In this document: positions 1 through 7,125 of the stretch, piece after piece
Position numbering within the stretch: the stretch's first letter is position 1
Layout of the letters: each line of letters begins with the position of its first letter
NCBI RefSeq assembly: GCF_006385175.1
Contig: NZ_VFIY01000015.1
Coordinates: forward strand, 270,239 to 334,238
Source of the DNA: Emcibacter nanhaiensis
Lineage (GTDB): Bacteria > Pseudomonadota > Alphaproteobacteria > Sphingomonadales > Emcibacteraceae
Length of the DNA: 64,000 nt
Direction of reading: 5' to 3'
Notes under the pieces: model-generated
The model's database searches: none
Told to the model about the DNA's origin: nothing
What the model saw: the letters and a program-made list of their open reading frames with translations, nothing else
Program-made: the position numbers and the translations under genes

Positions 1-675
1 GTAGCCGCCCGGTTCGGTGACCAGGATGCGGGCGCTGGACGGGTCCGGCTCGATTTTCTGACGCAGGCGATAGATATGGGTTTCCAGGGTGTGGGTGGTG
101 ACCCCGGCATTATAGCCCCAGACCTCATCAAGCAGGGTATCCCGGCTGACCGCGGTGCCTTCGGCGCGCTTGAGGTATTTCAGGATGTTGGTTTCCTTCT
201 CGGTCAGGCGGATCTTTTCATCATTTTCCTGGTTGGTGAGCGTTTTCTCGCCCGGCTTGAACAGATAGGGGCCGATCACGAAGGAGGCATCCTCACTGAT
301 GCTGTGCTGGCGCAGGTGGGCGCGGATGCGGGCCAAAAGGATGCCGAATTTGAACGGTTTGGTGACATAGTCGTTGGCGCCGGCATCAAGGCCGAGGATG
401 GTGTCTGCGTCGGAATTATTGGCCGTCAGCATGATAATGGGAATCTTGATGTTTGATTTCCGCATCATGCGGCAGATTTCCCGCCCGTCAATATCCGGCA
501 GGCCAACATCGAGAACCACCAGGTCAAAGCCCCCTTCCTTGGCGGCTTTCAGGCCGTCCATACCGGTGCCGGCCTGTTCGGTGACAAACTCCTCGTGGAA
601 AGAGAGCTGCTCTGCCAGGGTGGAGCGCAGGTCCTCGTCATCATCCACCAAAAGGATCCGAAAGGTTTGGGCCAT
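1..675 (-). CDS. OmpR/PhoB-family response regulator, 3' end cut by window edge
   Basis: The gene reads leftward from an ATG at 673-675, and 225 codons are visible before the window ends, so only the last few residues are missing. Residues 6-118 form a receiver domain with the acidic pair DDD at 11-13, the likely phospho-acceptor Asp56 (DLVVLD) and the KPF motif of the switch region. Residues from about 130 form an OmpR-type winged helix with the family pattern THTLETHIYRLRQKIE. The family binds DNA as phosphorylated dimers, usually under a partner histidine kinase, which must lie outside the window. It is divergent from the GTP cyclohydrolase II gene with about 96 bases between them. The exact regulon cannot be told from the sequence. 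Confidence 0.93.
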   Translation of the reverse strand, partial: MAQTFRILLVDDDEDLRSTLAEQLSFHEEFVTEQAGTGMDGLKAAKEGGFDLVVLDVGLPDIDGREICRMMRKSNIKIPIIMLTANNSDADTILGLDAGANDYVTKPFKFGILLARIRAHLRQHSISEDASFVIGPYLFKPGEKTLTNQENDEKIRLTEKETNILKYLKRAEGTAVSRDTLLDEVWGYNAGVTTHTLETHIYRLRQKIEPDPSSARILVTEPGGY

Positions 676-771
676 GTTAAAATTCCCTCTGTATTCTGTT
701 CTTTTTTCGGTTACAACACTATATAAAGCACATACTTAGTATATCAGATTACCTGATTTCTGGATATTTTA

Positions 772-1896
772 ATGGGTACAGACCTGCCATCAAATACCCC
801 AAAAGGGGAAATGACATTCGATCACAAGATAGTGAATGTGGAGCGCGCCGCCAGTGAACTGCGGCGCGGTCGGCCGGTCGTGGTGACCAATTCCGACGAG
901 GAGCTTCTGGTCTTTCCACCGGAACTGTTGACGGAGCAATGGCTGGACAGCCTGAAGGCGGCGGCCGGGGGCAAGCTGCAGGTGGGGTTGACCTATAACC
1001 GGGCCAATGTGCTCAAGGTCTCGCCGCGTAAGGGTGATGTGGCGCTGGTGGACGTGTCCCGCCACATGACCAGTGCGGCGATCCAGTTCATGGTCGATCC
1101 GGCCGATGACCTGGACCACCCGATGATGGGGCCGTACAAAGTGGCGGCGGAGAATGCAGGGCCGATGCATGACGCCGGAATCAAGCTGTGCAAGATCGCC
1201 CGCCTGCTGCCGGCAGCGGTGTTTGTCGGGCCGGTGCCGAAAGGGCGGTTTGGCGATCTGTTGAATGTGTCCGCCGGTGAAGTGACCGACTATGACCTGT
1301 CTGACGCCCTGTCGCTGGAGAAGGTGACCTCGGCCAAAGTGCCGCTGGAAGGGGCGGAGGATACGGAAATTGTCGCCTTCCGGCCGAAAGACGGCGGCAC
1401 CGAGCATTTCGCCATCCTGATCGGGTCGCCCAATCGCCATGATCCGGTGCTGGCCCGGATTCATTCGGAATGTTTTACCGGTGACCTGCTTGGCAGCCTG
1501 AAGTGCGACTGCGGCGACCAGATGCGCGGCGCCATCAAATTCATGCGCGAGCAGGGCGGCGGTGTGCTGCTTTACCTGGCCCAGGAAGGCCGCGGCATCG
1601 GCCTGATCAACAAGCTCAGGGCCTATCACCTGCAGGACCAGGGGTTCGATACGGTGGACGCCAACGAACGGCTCGGTTTTCTGAGCGACGAGCGCATCTT
1701 CGAGCCGGCGGCGCAGATGCTCAAGAAGCTGGGATTTTCAAAGGTGCGTCTGCTGACCAACAACCCGGACAAGGTGGCGGGGCTGGAAGCCTGTGGCATC
1801 AACGTTGTCGAACGGGTCGAACATAAATTCCCGTCCAACGCCCACAATGAATTTTATCTCAGGACCAAGAAAAAGCGCTCCGGTCACCTGCTCTAG
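772..1896 (+). CDS. ribA: GTP cyclohydrolase II (RibA), with N-terminal extra domain
   Basis: This enzyme makes the first committed intermediate of riboflavin synthesis from GTP. The catalytic domain lies in roughly residues 205-374. It carries the zinc-binding cysteines 234, 245 and 247 in the pattern SECFTGDLLGSLKCDCG and the downstream motif AQEGRGIGL. The first ~200 residues resemble a degenerate RibB/RibBA-type N-terminal domain, a layout seen in alphaproteobacteria; this part is inferred from length and position. An internal ATG at 811 sits 2-3 bases after a GGGG run and is an alternative start. The 3' end interlocks with pspF through overlapping stop codons. Annotation as ribA is firm; the role of the N-terminal part is not. 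Confidence 0.9.
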   Translation: MGTDLPSNTPKGEMTFDHKIVNVERAASELRRGRPVVVTNSDEELLVFPPELLTEQWLDSLKAAAGGKLQVGLTYNRANVLKVSPRKGDVALVDVSRHMTSAAIQFMVDPADDLDHPMMGPYKVAAENAGPMHDAGIKLCKIARLLPAAVFVGPVPKGRFGDLLNVSAGEVTDYDLSDALSLEKVTSAKVPLEGAEDTEIVAFRPKDGGTEHFAILIGSPNRHDPVLARIHSECFTGDLLGSLKCDCGDQMRGAIKFMREQGGGVLLYLAQEGRGIGLINKLRAYHLQDQGFDTVDANERLGFLSDERIFEPAAQMLKKLGFSKVRLLTNNPDKVAGLEACGINVVERVEHKFPSNAHNEFYLRTKKKRSGHLL

Positions 1897-1903
1897 AGCA
1901 GGT
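1886..1903. terminator. 18-bp perfect palindrome spanning the ribA and pspF stop codons
   Basis: The sequence acctgctctagagcaggt is a perfect palindrome. It holds the last codons and TAG stops of both convergent genes, which each end in Leu-Leu-stop. On the plus strand it is followed by six T (1908-1913), so it can act as an intrinsic terminator for ribA. On the minus strand a T5 run lies about 13 bases further on, which is a weaker match. Confidence 0.6.
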
Positions 1904-2927
1904 CGTGTTTTTTCAGCTGGTGGCGGAGCTGGTGATAGGTCAGGTTGAGATAGACCGCCGTATCCCGCTGGTTATGCTTGTTGGCGTCGAGTGCCTTCTG
2001 CAGCAGGTCCTTTTCCACCCTGGCGACGGTCTCAGTGTAATCGGTGGGGCCCAGGGTCTCCGTAATTACCGGTTCTTTGTGCGCGGCTGGCGCCTCCTGC
2101 ACCGGCGGTTTCTCGTCCTTATGGGATGAGGCGGCCGGCTTTGGCCGCCAGGGGGAGCGGAACGGATCCAGTTCCAGAATATGGATCGGGTCAAATTCAT
2201 CTTCAGCATGATAGACGGCCCGCTCCACCACGTTCTTCAACTCGCGGATGTTGCCCGGCCAGTGATATTCCTGCAGGGCCTCGATCATGTCTTCGGAAAA
2301 CCCGGGGAAGCTGGACCAGTCCCGGTCATGGGCCGCGCGCTGGCCGAAATGGAAGGCCAGCAGGATGATGTCCTCCCGCCGGGCCCTGAGCGGCGGCAGG
2401 GTGATGACGTCGAGCGCCAGCCGGTCCAGCAGGTCATGGCGGAATTCGCCGGCGTCTGCGGCGGAGGGCAGGTCCACATTGGTGGCGCCGATCAGGCGTA
2501 CATCCACATTGAGCACCTTGTTGCCGCCGACCCGCTGGAAGGTGCCATATTCGGTGATGCGCAGGATTTTTTCCTGGGCCGACATGGAGCAGGTGGCGAT
2601 CTCATCCATAAACAGGGTGCCGCCGTGGGCCTCCTCGAACCGGCCGATCCTTTTGTTGGCGGCGCCGGTGAAGCTGCCGGCTTCATGGCCGAACAATTCA
2701 GATTCCAGCAGGCTTTCGGTCAGTGCCGCGCAGTTGACCTGGATGAAATTGCCTTCCCAGCGCGGGGACAGGAAATGCAGGCGGGCGGCGATCAGCTCCT
2801 TGCCGGTGCCACGCTCGCCGATTACCAGTACCGGACGTTCGTGCCGGGCGGCCCGGGACGCCTGGTCAATGACCTCCAGAAAGGCCGGGCTTTCGCCGAT
2901 GATGGGTTGATCCTGTGGGCTCGCCAT
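1893..2927 (-). CDS. pspF: PspF, sigma-54 activator of the phage-shock operon
   Basis: This is a 344-residue AAA+ enhancer-binding protein with no N-terminal sensory domain, as in PspF. It shows a Walker A motif (GERGTGKE), the sigma-54 contact loop as GSFTGA instead of the usual GAFTGA, Walker B (LFMDEI), and an arginine-finger region. A C-terminal Fis-type helix-turn-helix ends LTYHQLRHQLKKHDLL. A TTG twelve bases upstream is in frame, but the ATG at 2925-2927 is the better start. It is divergent from pspA, and a sigma-54 promoter lies before pspA. In known systems PspA binds and inhibits PspF until membrane stress releases it. The proline- and lysine-rich stretch before the HTH is a linker. 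Confidence 0.92.
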   Translation of the reverse strand: MASPQDQPIIGESPAFLEVIDQASRAARHERPVLVIGERGTGKELIAARLHFLSPRWEGNFIQVNCAALTESLLESELFGHEAGSFTGAANKRIGRFEEAHGGTLFMDEIATCSMSAQEKILRITEYGTFQRVGGNKVLNVDVRLIGATNVDLPSAADAGEFRHDLLDRLALDVITLPPLRARREDIILLAFHFGQRAAHDRDWSSFPGFSEDMIEALQEYHWPGNIRELKNVVERAVYHAEDEFDPIHILELDPFRSPWRPKPAASSHKDEKPPVQEAPAAHKEPVITETLGPTDYTETVARVEKDLLQKALDANKHNQRDTAVYLNLTYHQLRHQLKKHDLL

Positions 2928-3053
2928 GAAAATTGCCAAATATTGTTGAAAATAACTAATGGGTAGCGTAATTCACTAACAGAAATTTGGCAAGATTTTT
3001 AAGTCGATAAATAAAAATGTTTAATATCAATGAGATAAGGGGGTTTTGTAAAA

Positions 3054-3072
3054 CTGGCACGCTTTCTGCAAA
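3054..3072 (+). promoter_or_regulatory. sigma-54 (-24/-12) promoter for pspA
   Basis: ctggcacgctttctgcaaa matches the consensus YTGGCACG-N4-TTGCA closely. GG is at 3056-3057 and GC at 3068-3069, which gives the required spacing of exactly 12 bases. It lies about 50 bases before the pspA start and downstream of the divergent pspF gene, which encodes a sigma-54 activator. Confidence 0.88.
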
Positions 3073-3120
3073 TGTCATATCCGGGTAGCAGGTATTGAGC
3101 TATTTAACTGGAGAAAGATT

Positions 3121-3807
3121 ATGGGCATTTTTACTCGCCTCAGTGACATTGTAAATTCCAACATCAACCATATTCTGGACAAGGCAGAGGATCCGGCAAA
3201 AATGATCCGCCTGATGATCCAGGAAATGGAAGACACTCTTGTGGAAGTCCGTTCTTCCGCCGCCCGGGTCATTGCCGACCGCAAGGAACTGGAGCGCAAC
3301 CTCACCCGCCTGCAGGCGGCACAGGATGAATGGTACGCCAAGGCCGAGCTGGCGCTGAGCAAGGATCGCGAAGACCTGGCCAACGGCGCCCTGGTGGAGC
3401 GGGCCAAACTTGCGGAAATGGCGGAGCGCCTGGAAAATGACCGCGAGCCGCTGGAAGAAGCGCTGACCAAATATGAAAGCGACATTATTTCGCTGGAAGC
3501 CAAGATCAAGGAAGCCAAGGCCAAACAGAAATCCCTGATCGAACGTCAGCGCTCTGCGTCCAGCCAGCTTCGGGTGCGCCAGAAACTTTACGACAACCGG
3601 ATTGACGATGTGATGACACGTTTCGGTCAGGTGGAACGTCGTGTAGAGGAAACCGAAAGCCGGGTCGAGGCTGCCGACATGGGGCGGGAGAAAACCCTGC
3701 ATGACGAGTTTGCCGATCTGGAAGCCCAGCAGAAAGTGGCAGACGAACTTGCCGAGCTGAAAGCCAAAATGGCCAAAGGCAAAGAAAGCAAAGAAGATAA
3801 AAAATAA
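3121..3807 (+). CDS. pspA: PspA/IM30 family membrane-stress protein
   Basis: The 228-residue protein is almost wholly predicted coiled coil, with heptads from about 25 to 220. It begins with the amphipathic helix typical of PspA (MGIFTRLSDIVNSN), followed by the conserved region DPAKMIRLMIQEMEDTL. PspA-family proteins assemble on damaged inner membrane and also restrain PspF. An AGGAG-like sequence (ctggagaaag) precedes the ATG. It is first in the operon behind the sigma-54 promoter. The Lys-rich C-terminus (KGKESKEDKK) is low complexity. Confidence 0.95.
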   Translation: MGIFTRLSDIVNSNINHILDKAEDPAKMIRLMIQEMEDTLVEVRSSAARVIADRKELERNLTRLQAAQDEWYAKAELALSKDREDLANGALVERAKLAEMAERLENDREPLEEALTKYESDIISLEAKIKEAKAKQKSLIERQRSASSQLRVRQKLYDNRIDDVMTRFGQVERRVEETESRVEAADMGREKTLHDEFADLEAQQKVADELAELKAKMAKGKESKEDKK

Positions 3808-3862
3808 TGCGGGTGGGGGCGAAAGCCTACCCGTGGGGATATAGCATCAAAGGAGAAGTCTG

Positions 3863-4078
3863 ATGGGCGAAGTTTTCGGGATACTGTTCCTCGTTGTTGT
3901 CGCGCCGCTGTGGATCATTTTCCATTACATCACGAAATGGAAATCGGCCAAGACGCTGACCAGCGAAGACGAACAAATTCTCGCCGACCTTTATGAGAGT
4001 GCCGAGAAGATCGAAAGCAGGTTGAATAACATCGAGCGCATCCTGGATGCGGAATCCCCGGATTGGAGGAACAAATAA
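3863..4078 (+). CDS. pspB: PspB, envelope stress membrane protein
   Basis: This 71-residue protein has one N-terminal membrane segment (residues about 3-22) followed by a charged helical tail, the normal PspB build. The conserved features EDEQILADLYESAEKIESRL and RIEILL-like heptads place it in the family. PspB works with PspC as the inner-membrane part of the stress sensor that takes PspA away from PspF. A good ribosome site (aaggagaag) is 5 bases upstream, and the stop codon overlaps the pspC start as TAATG. Confidence 0.92.
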   Translation: MGEVFGILFLVVVAPLWIIFHYITKWKSAKTLTSEDEQILADLYESAEKIESRLNNIERILDAESPDWRNK

Positions 4079-4485
4079 TGAGCCCTCATCCTGAACAACA
4101 TGCCCCCAAATACAACAAGCTGTATCTGGACAAGAAAAACGGGAAAATTTCCGGGGTGTGCGCCGGCTTGGGCGACTATTTCGGAATTGATCCCACCGTC
4201 ATCCGCATTATTTCGGTGATCGCCTTTTTCTTCTTCGCCGGTCCCCTGGTCCTGATTGCCTATGTGCTCCTGGCCTGGATGCTGGACCCCAAACCGTCGG
4301 ATCTTTATCACGACGAGAAGGAAGGTGAGTTCTGGAAAAACGTGCGGGTCAAACCTCGCAATACGATCCGCGACGTGCGTTACAAGTTTCGCGATATCGA
4401 GCGCCGCCTGCGGGCCGCCGAGGCCCATGTGACCTCAAGCGAATATAAACTGCATAAAGAATTTCGCGATCTGGAGAACAACTGA
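4078..4485 (+). CDS. pspC: PspC, envelope stress membrane protein
   Basis: The 135-residue protein starts at the ATG at 4078, which overlaps the pspB stop by one base and follows GGAGGA at 4065-4070. Residues about 15-75 are the PspC domain, with the signature YLDKKNGKISGVCAGLGDYF and a hydrophobic segment ending in LLAWMLDP. The C-terminal half is a charged amphipathic helix with IERRLRAAEAHVTSSEYKL, as in full-length PspC. Family members sense envelope damage and contact PspA. The stop overlaps the next gene as TGATG, which points to translational coupling. Confidence 0.93.
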   Translation: MSPHPEQHAPKYNKLYLDKKNGKISGVCAGLGDYFGIDPTVIRIISVIAFFFFAGPLVLIAYVLLAWMLDPKPSDLYHDEKEGEFWKNVRVKPRNTIRDVRYKFRDIERRLRAAEAHVTSSEYKLHKEFRDLENN

Positions 4486-4727
4486 TGTCTTGCTATTACT
4501 GTGACAGGAGAAGCTGTGACTGTGGCGCGAACCGCCTCTACAAGGACAAGATCGGCGGCATGATCAGCGGCGTCTTTTCCGGCCTGGGAGAGTTCCTGGG
4601 CATCAACAAAACCTTTCTCAGGATCCTGGGGATCCTCGGAATTTTCATGACCGGCCCGATTGTCATCCTGATCTATTTCATTGCCGCGCTGGTCATGGCA
4701 GAAAAGCCCCTGCGGCTGTATCAATAA
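4485..4727 (+). CDS. Short PspC-domain protein with an N-terminal cysteine cluster
   Basis: The 80-residue product repeats the PspC domain (NRLYKDKIGGMISGVFSGLG, then a hydrophobic span at about 45-70) but lacks the long C-terminal helix of PspC. Its first 13 residues are MSCYYCDRRSCDC, a CxxC-x4-CxC cluster that the neighbouring PspC does not have. The cluster could bind metal or be redox-active; that is inference. Its start overlaps the pspC stop, so it is certainly part of the same operon. It is probably a paralogue of PspC with a specialised sensing role. Confidence 0.8.
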   Translation: MSCYYCDRRSCDCGANRLYKDKIGGMISGVFSGLGEFLGINKTFLRILGILGIFMTGPIVILIYFIAALVMAEKPLRLYQ

Positions 4728-4752
4728 TAAATTTCTATCCGCGGAGGGGAAC

Positions 4753-5022
4753 ATGAATGTTTTTGAAATGATCGTCCTTATCGTGCTGGTTAGCACACTT
4801 GGCAGCGCGATCATGTACTGGATCAAGTCAAAGCACGACAAAGGTATCGATTTTGACGAGCTTTCAAGCGAGCTGGGGCTGTCGGACAGCTACTGCAGCA
4901 AGCAGCAGATGAAGGCCTGCCTGGCCCGTATCGATCAGCTGGAGGAGCGGATCCGGGTTCTGGAGCGCATCGCCACTGACAAGGGCACTAACCTGGCCCA
5001 TGAAATCGATAACCTGGCCTAA
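4753..5022 (+). CDS. Small PspB-like single-pass membrane protein
   Basis: The 89-residue product starts at the ATG at 4753 after gcggagggga. It has one N-terminal membrane segment (residues about 4-21) and then a charged, partly heptad-patterned tail ending LARIDQLEERIRVLERIATD. This is the same plan as PspB, including the terminal coiled coil, but sequence identity is not obvious. It also carries two cysteines in DSYCSKQQMKAC. The position, 25 bases after the second PspC-like gene, makes a PspB-type role likely. I do not recognise it as a named family. Confidence 0.72.
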   Translation: MNVFEMIVLIVLVSTLGSAIMYWIKSKHDKGIDFDELSSELGLSDSYCSKQQMKACLARIDQLEERIRVLERIATDKGTNLAHEIDNLA

Positions 5023-5067
5023 GCCACGGAACCCGACGATAAAGCAGAGAACACTGGAGGACATAAA

Positions 5068-5610
5068 ATGTTGCTGAAGGAACTGATTGTAGAGCCTGCC
5101 AATGACAATCCCTGTCGCGGGGTGTTGAAAGCCGGGGACCGCATATTTCCCTGTGCCCTTGGGAAACAGGGTCTTGTGGTGGACAAGCAGGAAGGGGATC
5201 ATAAAACTCCCGTGGGGCAGTTTCCCCTGAGAACCGTTTTTTATCGCTTTGATAAGTTGTCTAAGCCGATTTATAGCCAGGTGCCCATGCTGGCCATCCT
5301 GGAGGAAGACGGCTGGTGCGATGACCCCGAGGATGCCGCCTATAACCAGCCGGTGATGCTGCCTTATCACGCCCGGGCGGAGCGGCTGTGGCGGGAGGAT
5401 GAGCTCTATGACGTGCTGGTCGTCCTGGGCCAGAATGACGACCCGGTGGTGCCGGGCAAGGGCAGCGCCATCTTCCTGCATGTGGCCCGCGGCAACGACC
5501 CGGAAAGCTTTGAAGGCACCGAAGGCTGTGTCGCTCTGCAGAAGGAACACCTGCTGGAACTGCTGCCGAATTTGTCGCCTGAGACAACATTGAAAGTAAT
5601 GGTCAACTAG
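5068..5610 (+). CDS. YkuD-fold L,D-transpeptidase family protein
   Basis: The 180-residue protein carries the YkuD active-site pattern: a histidine in FLHVARG and the catalytic cysteine in FEGTEGCVALQ. The usual motif is HG-x-SHGC-like, and here it is a His followed by GTEGC. Family members cross-link peptidoglycan stems or attach proteins to them. No signal peptide is visible (MLLKELIVEPANDNPC), so export is uncertain; many short alphaproteobacterial members share this. It follows the psp genes by 45 bases with a ribosome site (tggagg), so it may be the last gene of the stress operon, and a strong terminator follows. Confidence 0.8.
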   Translation: MLLKELIVEPANDNPCRGVLKAGDRIFPCALGKQGLVVDKQEGDHKTPVGQFPLRTVFYRFDKLSKPIYSQVPMLAILEEDGWCDDPEDAAYNQPVMLPYHARAERLWREDELYDVLVVLGQNDDPVVPGKGSAIFLHVARGNDPESFEGTEGCVALQKEHLLELLPNLSPETTLKVMVN

Positions 5611-5680
5611 ACTCTATCCCCGGCCTTCCGGCAACCAACAGAATTTCTTATTGGACTTCATGCGTCTGATATCTTCCACT

Positions 5681-5714
5681 CCCGGCCCCTGGTTTCAGGG
5701 TGCCGGGTTTTTTT
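5681..5714 (+). terminator. Intrinsic terminator after the psp operon
   Basis: CCCGGC plus CCCTG at 5681-5691 pair with CAGGG and GCCGGG at 5696-5707 (one T bulged), followed by seven T at 5708-5714. This closes the psp/YkuD transcript. Confidence 0.85.
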
Positions 5715-5735
5715 AGACAACTTCCTGAAGGGAGT

Positions 5736-6398
5736 TCAGTAGCCCGGTCGGGTGCCGAACACCGCAGTGCCGACCCGCACATGGGTGGCGCCGTGCTTGA
5801 TGGCGATTTCAAAGTCGCCGCTCATGCCCATGGACAGGATGCCGATGTTGTTGCGCCGGGCAATCCCGGCCAGCAGGCCGAAATAGGGGGCCGGGTCCTC
5901 GCCGGCCGGCGGAATGCACATCAGTCCGGTCACGGGTAGGTTCAACTCGTCACGGCACAGGTCGATGAAGGCGTCGGCCTCGTCCGGATTGATGCCGGCC
6001 TTCTGCTCCTCGCGTCCCACATTGACCTGGACATAGACCTCGCGGCGAATGCCTTCCTCCTCAAAAATCCGGGCCAGGGTGCGGGCCAGTTTGAGCCGGT
6101 CCACGGTCTCGATCACATCGAACAGATGCACCGCCTGGCGCACTTTGTTGGTTTGCAGCGGCCCGATCAGGTGCAGGCGCACGTCAGGATACTGTTCCCT
6201 GAGCGCCGGCCATTTGTCCGCTGCTTCCTGGACCCGGTTTTCCCCGAACAGGCGTTGTCCCGCCTCCAGCACCGGCGTGATGACGTCAGCGCCATGCACC
6301 TTGGACACCGCCACCAGTTGGACACTTTCGGGGGCGCGGCCGGCGGCTTCGGCGGCGGCGGAAATTTTGCTCAGTACGTCTTCGAGGGCTCTGGTCAC
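5736..6398 (-). CDS. yggS: YggS/PLPBP family pyridoxal-phosphate homeostasis protein
   Basis: The 220-residue protein has the single-domain alanine-racemase fold of PLP-binding proteins. The PLP lysine is in LVAVSKVHGAD, and other family motifs are FGENRVQEA, HLIGPLQTNKV and LSMGMSGDFEIAI near the C-terminus. Members carry PLP and buffer its level but have no known enzyme activity. It is divergent from the thiamine-phosphate synthase-like gene with only 28 bases between the start codons, so their promoters must overlap or lie within each other's coding sequence. Confidence 0.93.
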   Translation of the reverse strand: MTRALEDVLSKISAAAEAAGRAPESVQLVAVSKVHGADVITPVLEAGQRLFGENRVQEAADKWPALREQYPDVRLHLIGPLQTNKVRQAVHLFDVIETVDRLKLARTLARIFEEEGIRREVYVQVNVGREEQKAGINPDEADAFIDLCRDELNLPVTGLMCIPPAGEDPAPYFGLLAGIARRNNIGILSMGMSGDFEIAIKHGATHVRVGTAVFGTRPGY

Positions 6399-6426
6399 AA
6401 AAGCTGTCCTGTGTTACTATAGGGCC

Positions 6427-7077
6427 ATGTCTTTACAGCGCCAGACCCTAGCAGCAATCGCTGCAGAGCTCAATCGGACAAATCAACATCACGGGTCGGA
6501 AACTCTGATTGACTTGCCACTTGGGCCAGCCCTTTACCTGACGGACACGGGAGTTCACCCTGATCCGGTGCAGATCCCTGACCGTCTGCCGGCCACCAGT
6601 GTGGTTATTCTTCGCGATTATGATCATCCAGAACGGGAGGTTCTGGCCGCCCGACTGGCGGAAATGTGTCAGCGGCGCCGGCTTTATTTCTTTGTCGGCG
6701 GCGATGCTGCCCTTGCCCATCGGGTTGGGGCTCACGGGGTTCACCTGCCCGAGCGGCTGATTGACCGTCTACCCCGGTTGCGGCAGACATATCAGACTTT
6801 CCTGTTTACTGCGTCCTGCCATTCCGCTCGAGCCCTTTTGCGGGCCGAACGTCTTGGCGCCGACGCGGTCCTGCTGTCCCCGGTGTTTCCCACCCACAGC
6901 CACGCCGAGACTTTTTCCCGTCCCGAGCGGACTCTTGGCGCCTGTCGGTTCAGGACGTTATGCCGCCGGAGCAACATACCTGTCTATGCACTCGGGGGAC
7001 TCAATGTCGACACGGCGCCGCGACTCAGGCAGAGCACTCTGGCGGGGCTGGCCTCCATTCGCGGCTACGAAGGATAG
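6427..7077 (+). CDS. Thiamine-phosphate synthase family protein (ThiE/TenI-like)
   Basis: The 216-residue product has the ThiE-like TIM barrel. Visible motifs are VGAHGVHLPE, the phosphate-loop region LGADAVLLSPVFPTHSH and the later ALGGLNVDT. In ThiE the enzyme joins the pyrimidine and thiazole parts of thiamine. The start chosen is the ATG at 6427; the frame is open further upstream but that part is antisense to yggS. The spacing of motifs is normal, but the first 40 residues are not typical, and some such proteins are TenI-like regulators rather than synthases. No thi genes lie next to it. Confidence 0.8.
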   Translation: MSLQRQTLAAIAAELNRTNQHHGSETLIDLPLGPALYLTDTGVHPDPVQIPDRLPATSVVILRDYDHPEREVLAARLAEMCQRRRLYFFVGGDAALAHRVGAHGVHLPERLIDRLPRLRQTYQTFLFTASCHSARALLRAERLGADAVLLSPVFPTHSHAETFSRPERTLGACRFRTLCRRSNIPVYALGGLNVDTAPRLRQSTLAGLASIRGYEG

Positions 7078-7086
7078 AAATTCCTG

Positions 7087-7125
7087 GAAATTGACGCCTA
7101 GAAATTGACGCCTAGAAATTGACGT
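7087..7125. repeat. 14-bp tandem repeat duplicating a stop codon
   Basis: gaaattgacgccta occurs at 7087-7100 and 7101-7114, and a third partial copy is at 7115-7125. Read on the minus strand the unit is the last codons of the barrel protein (Val-Asn-Phe) plus its TAG stop, repeated downstream. The period of 14 is not a multiple of 3, so each further TAG falls in a different frame. Confidence 0.85.

Noticed and set aside
790..1629. Long reverse open frame of 279 codons opposite ribA
   Set aside because: Antisense to a gene with clear motifs; no ribosome site or family pattern.
6399..6426. TPP riboswitch before the ThiE-like gene
   Set aside because: Only 28 bases lie between the divergent start codons, too few for a riboswitch.
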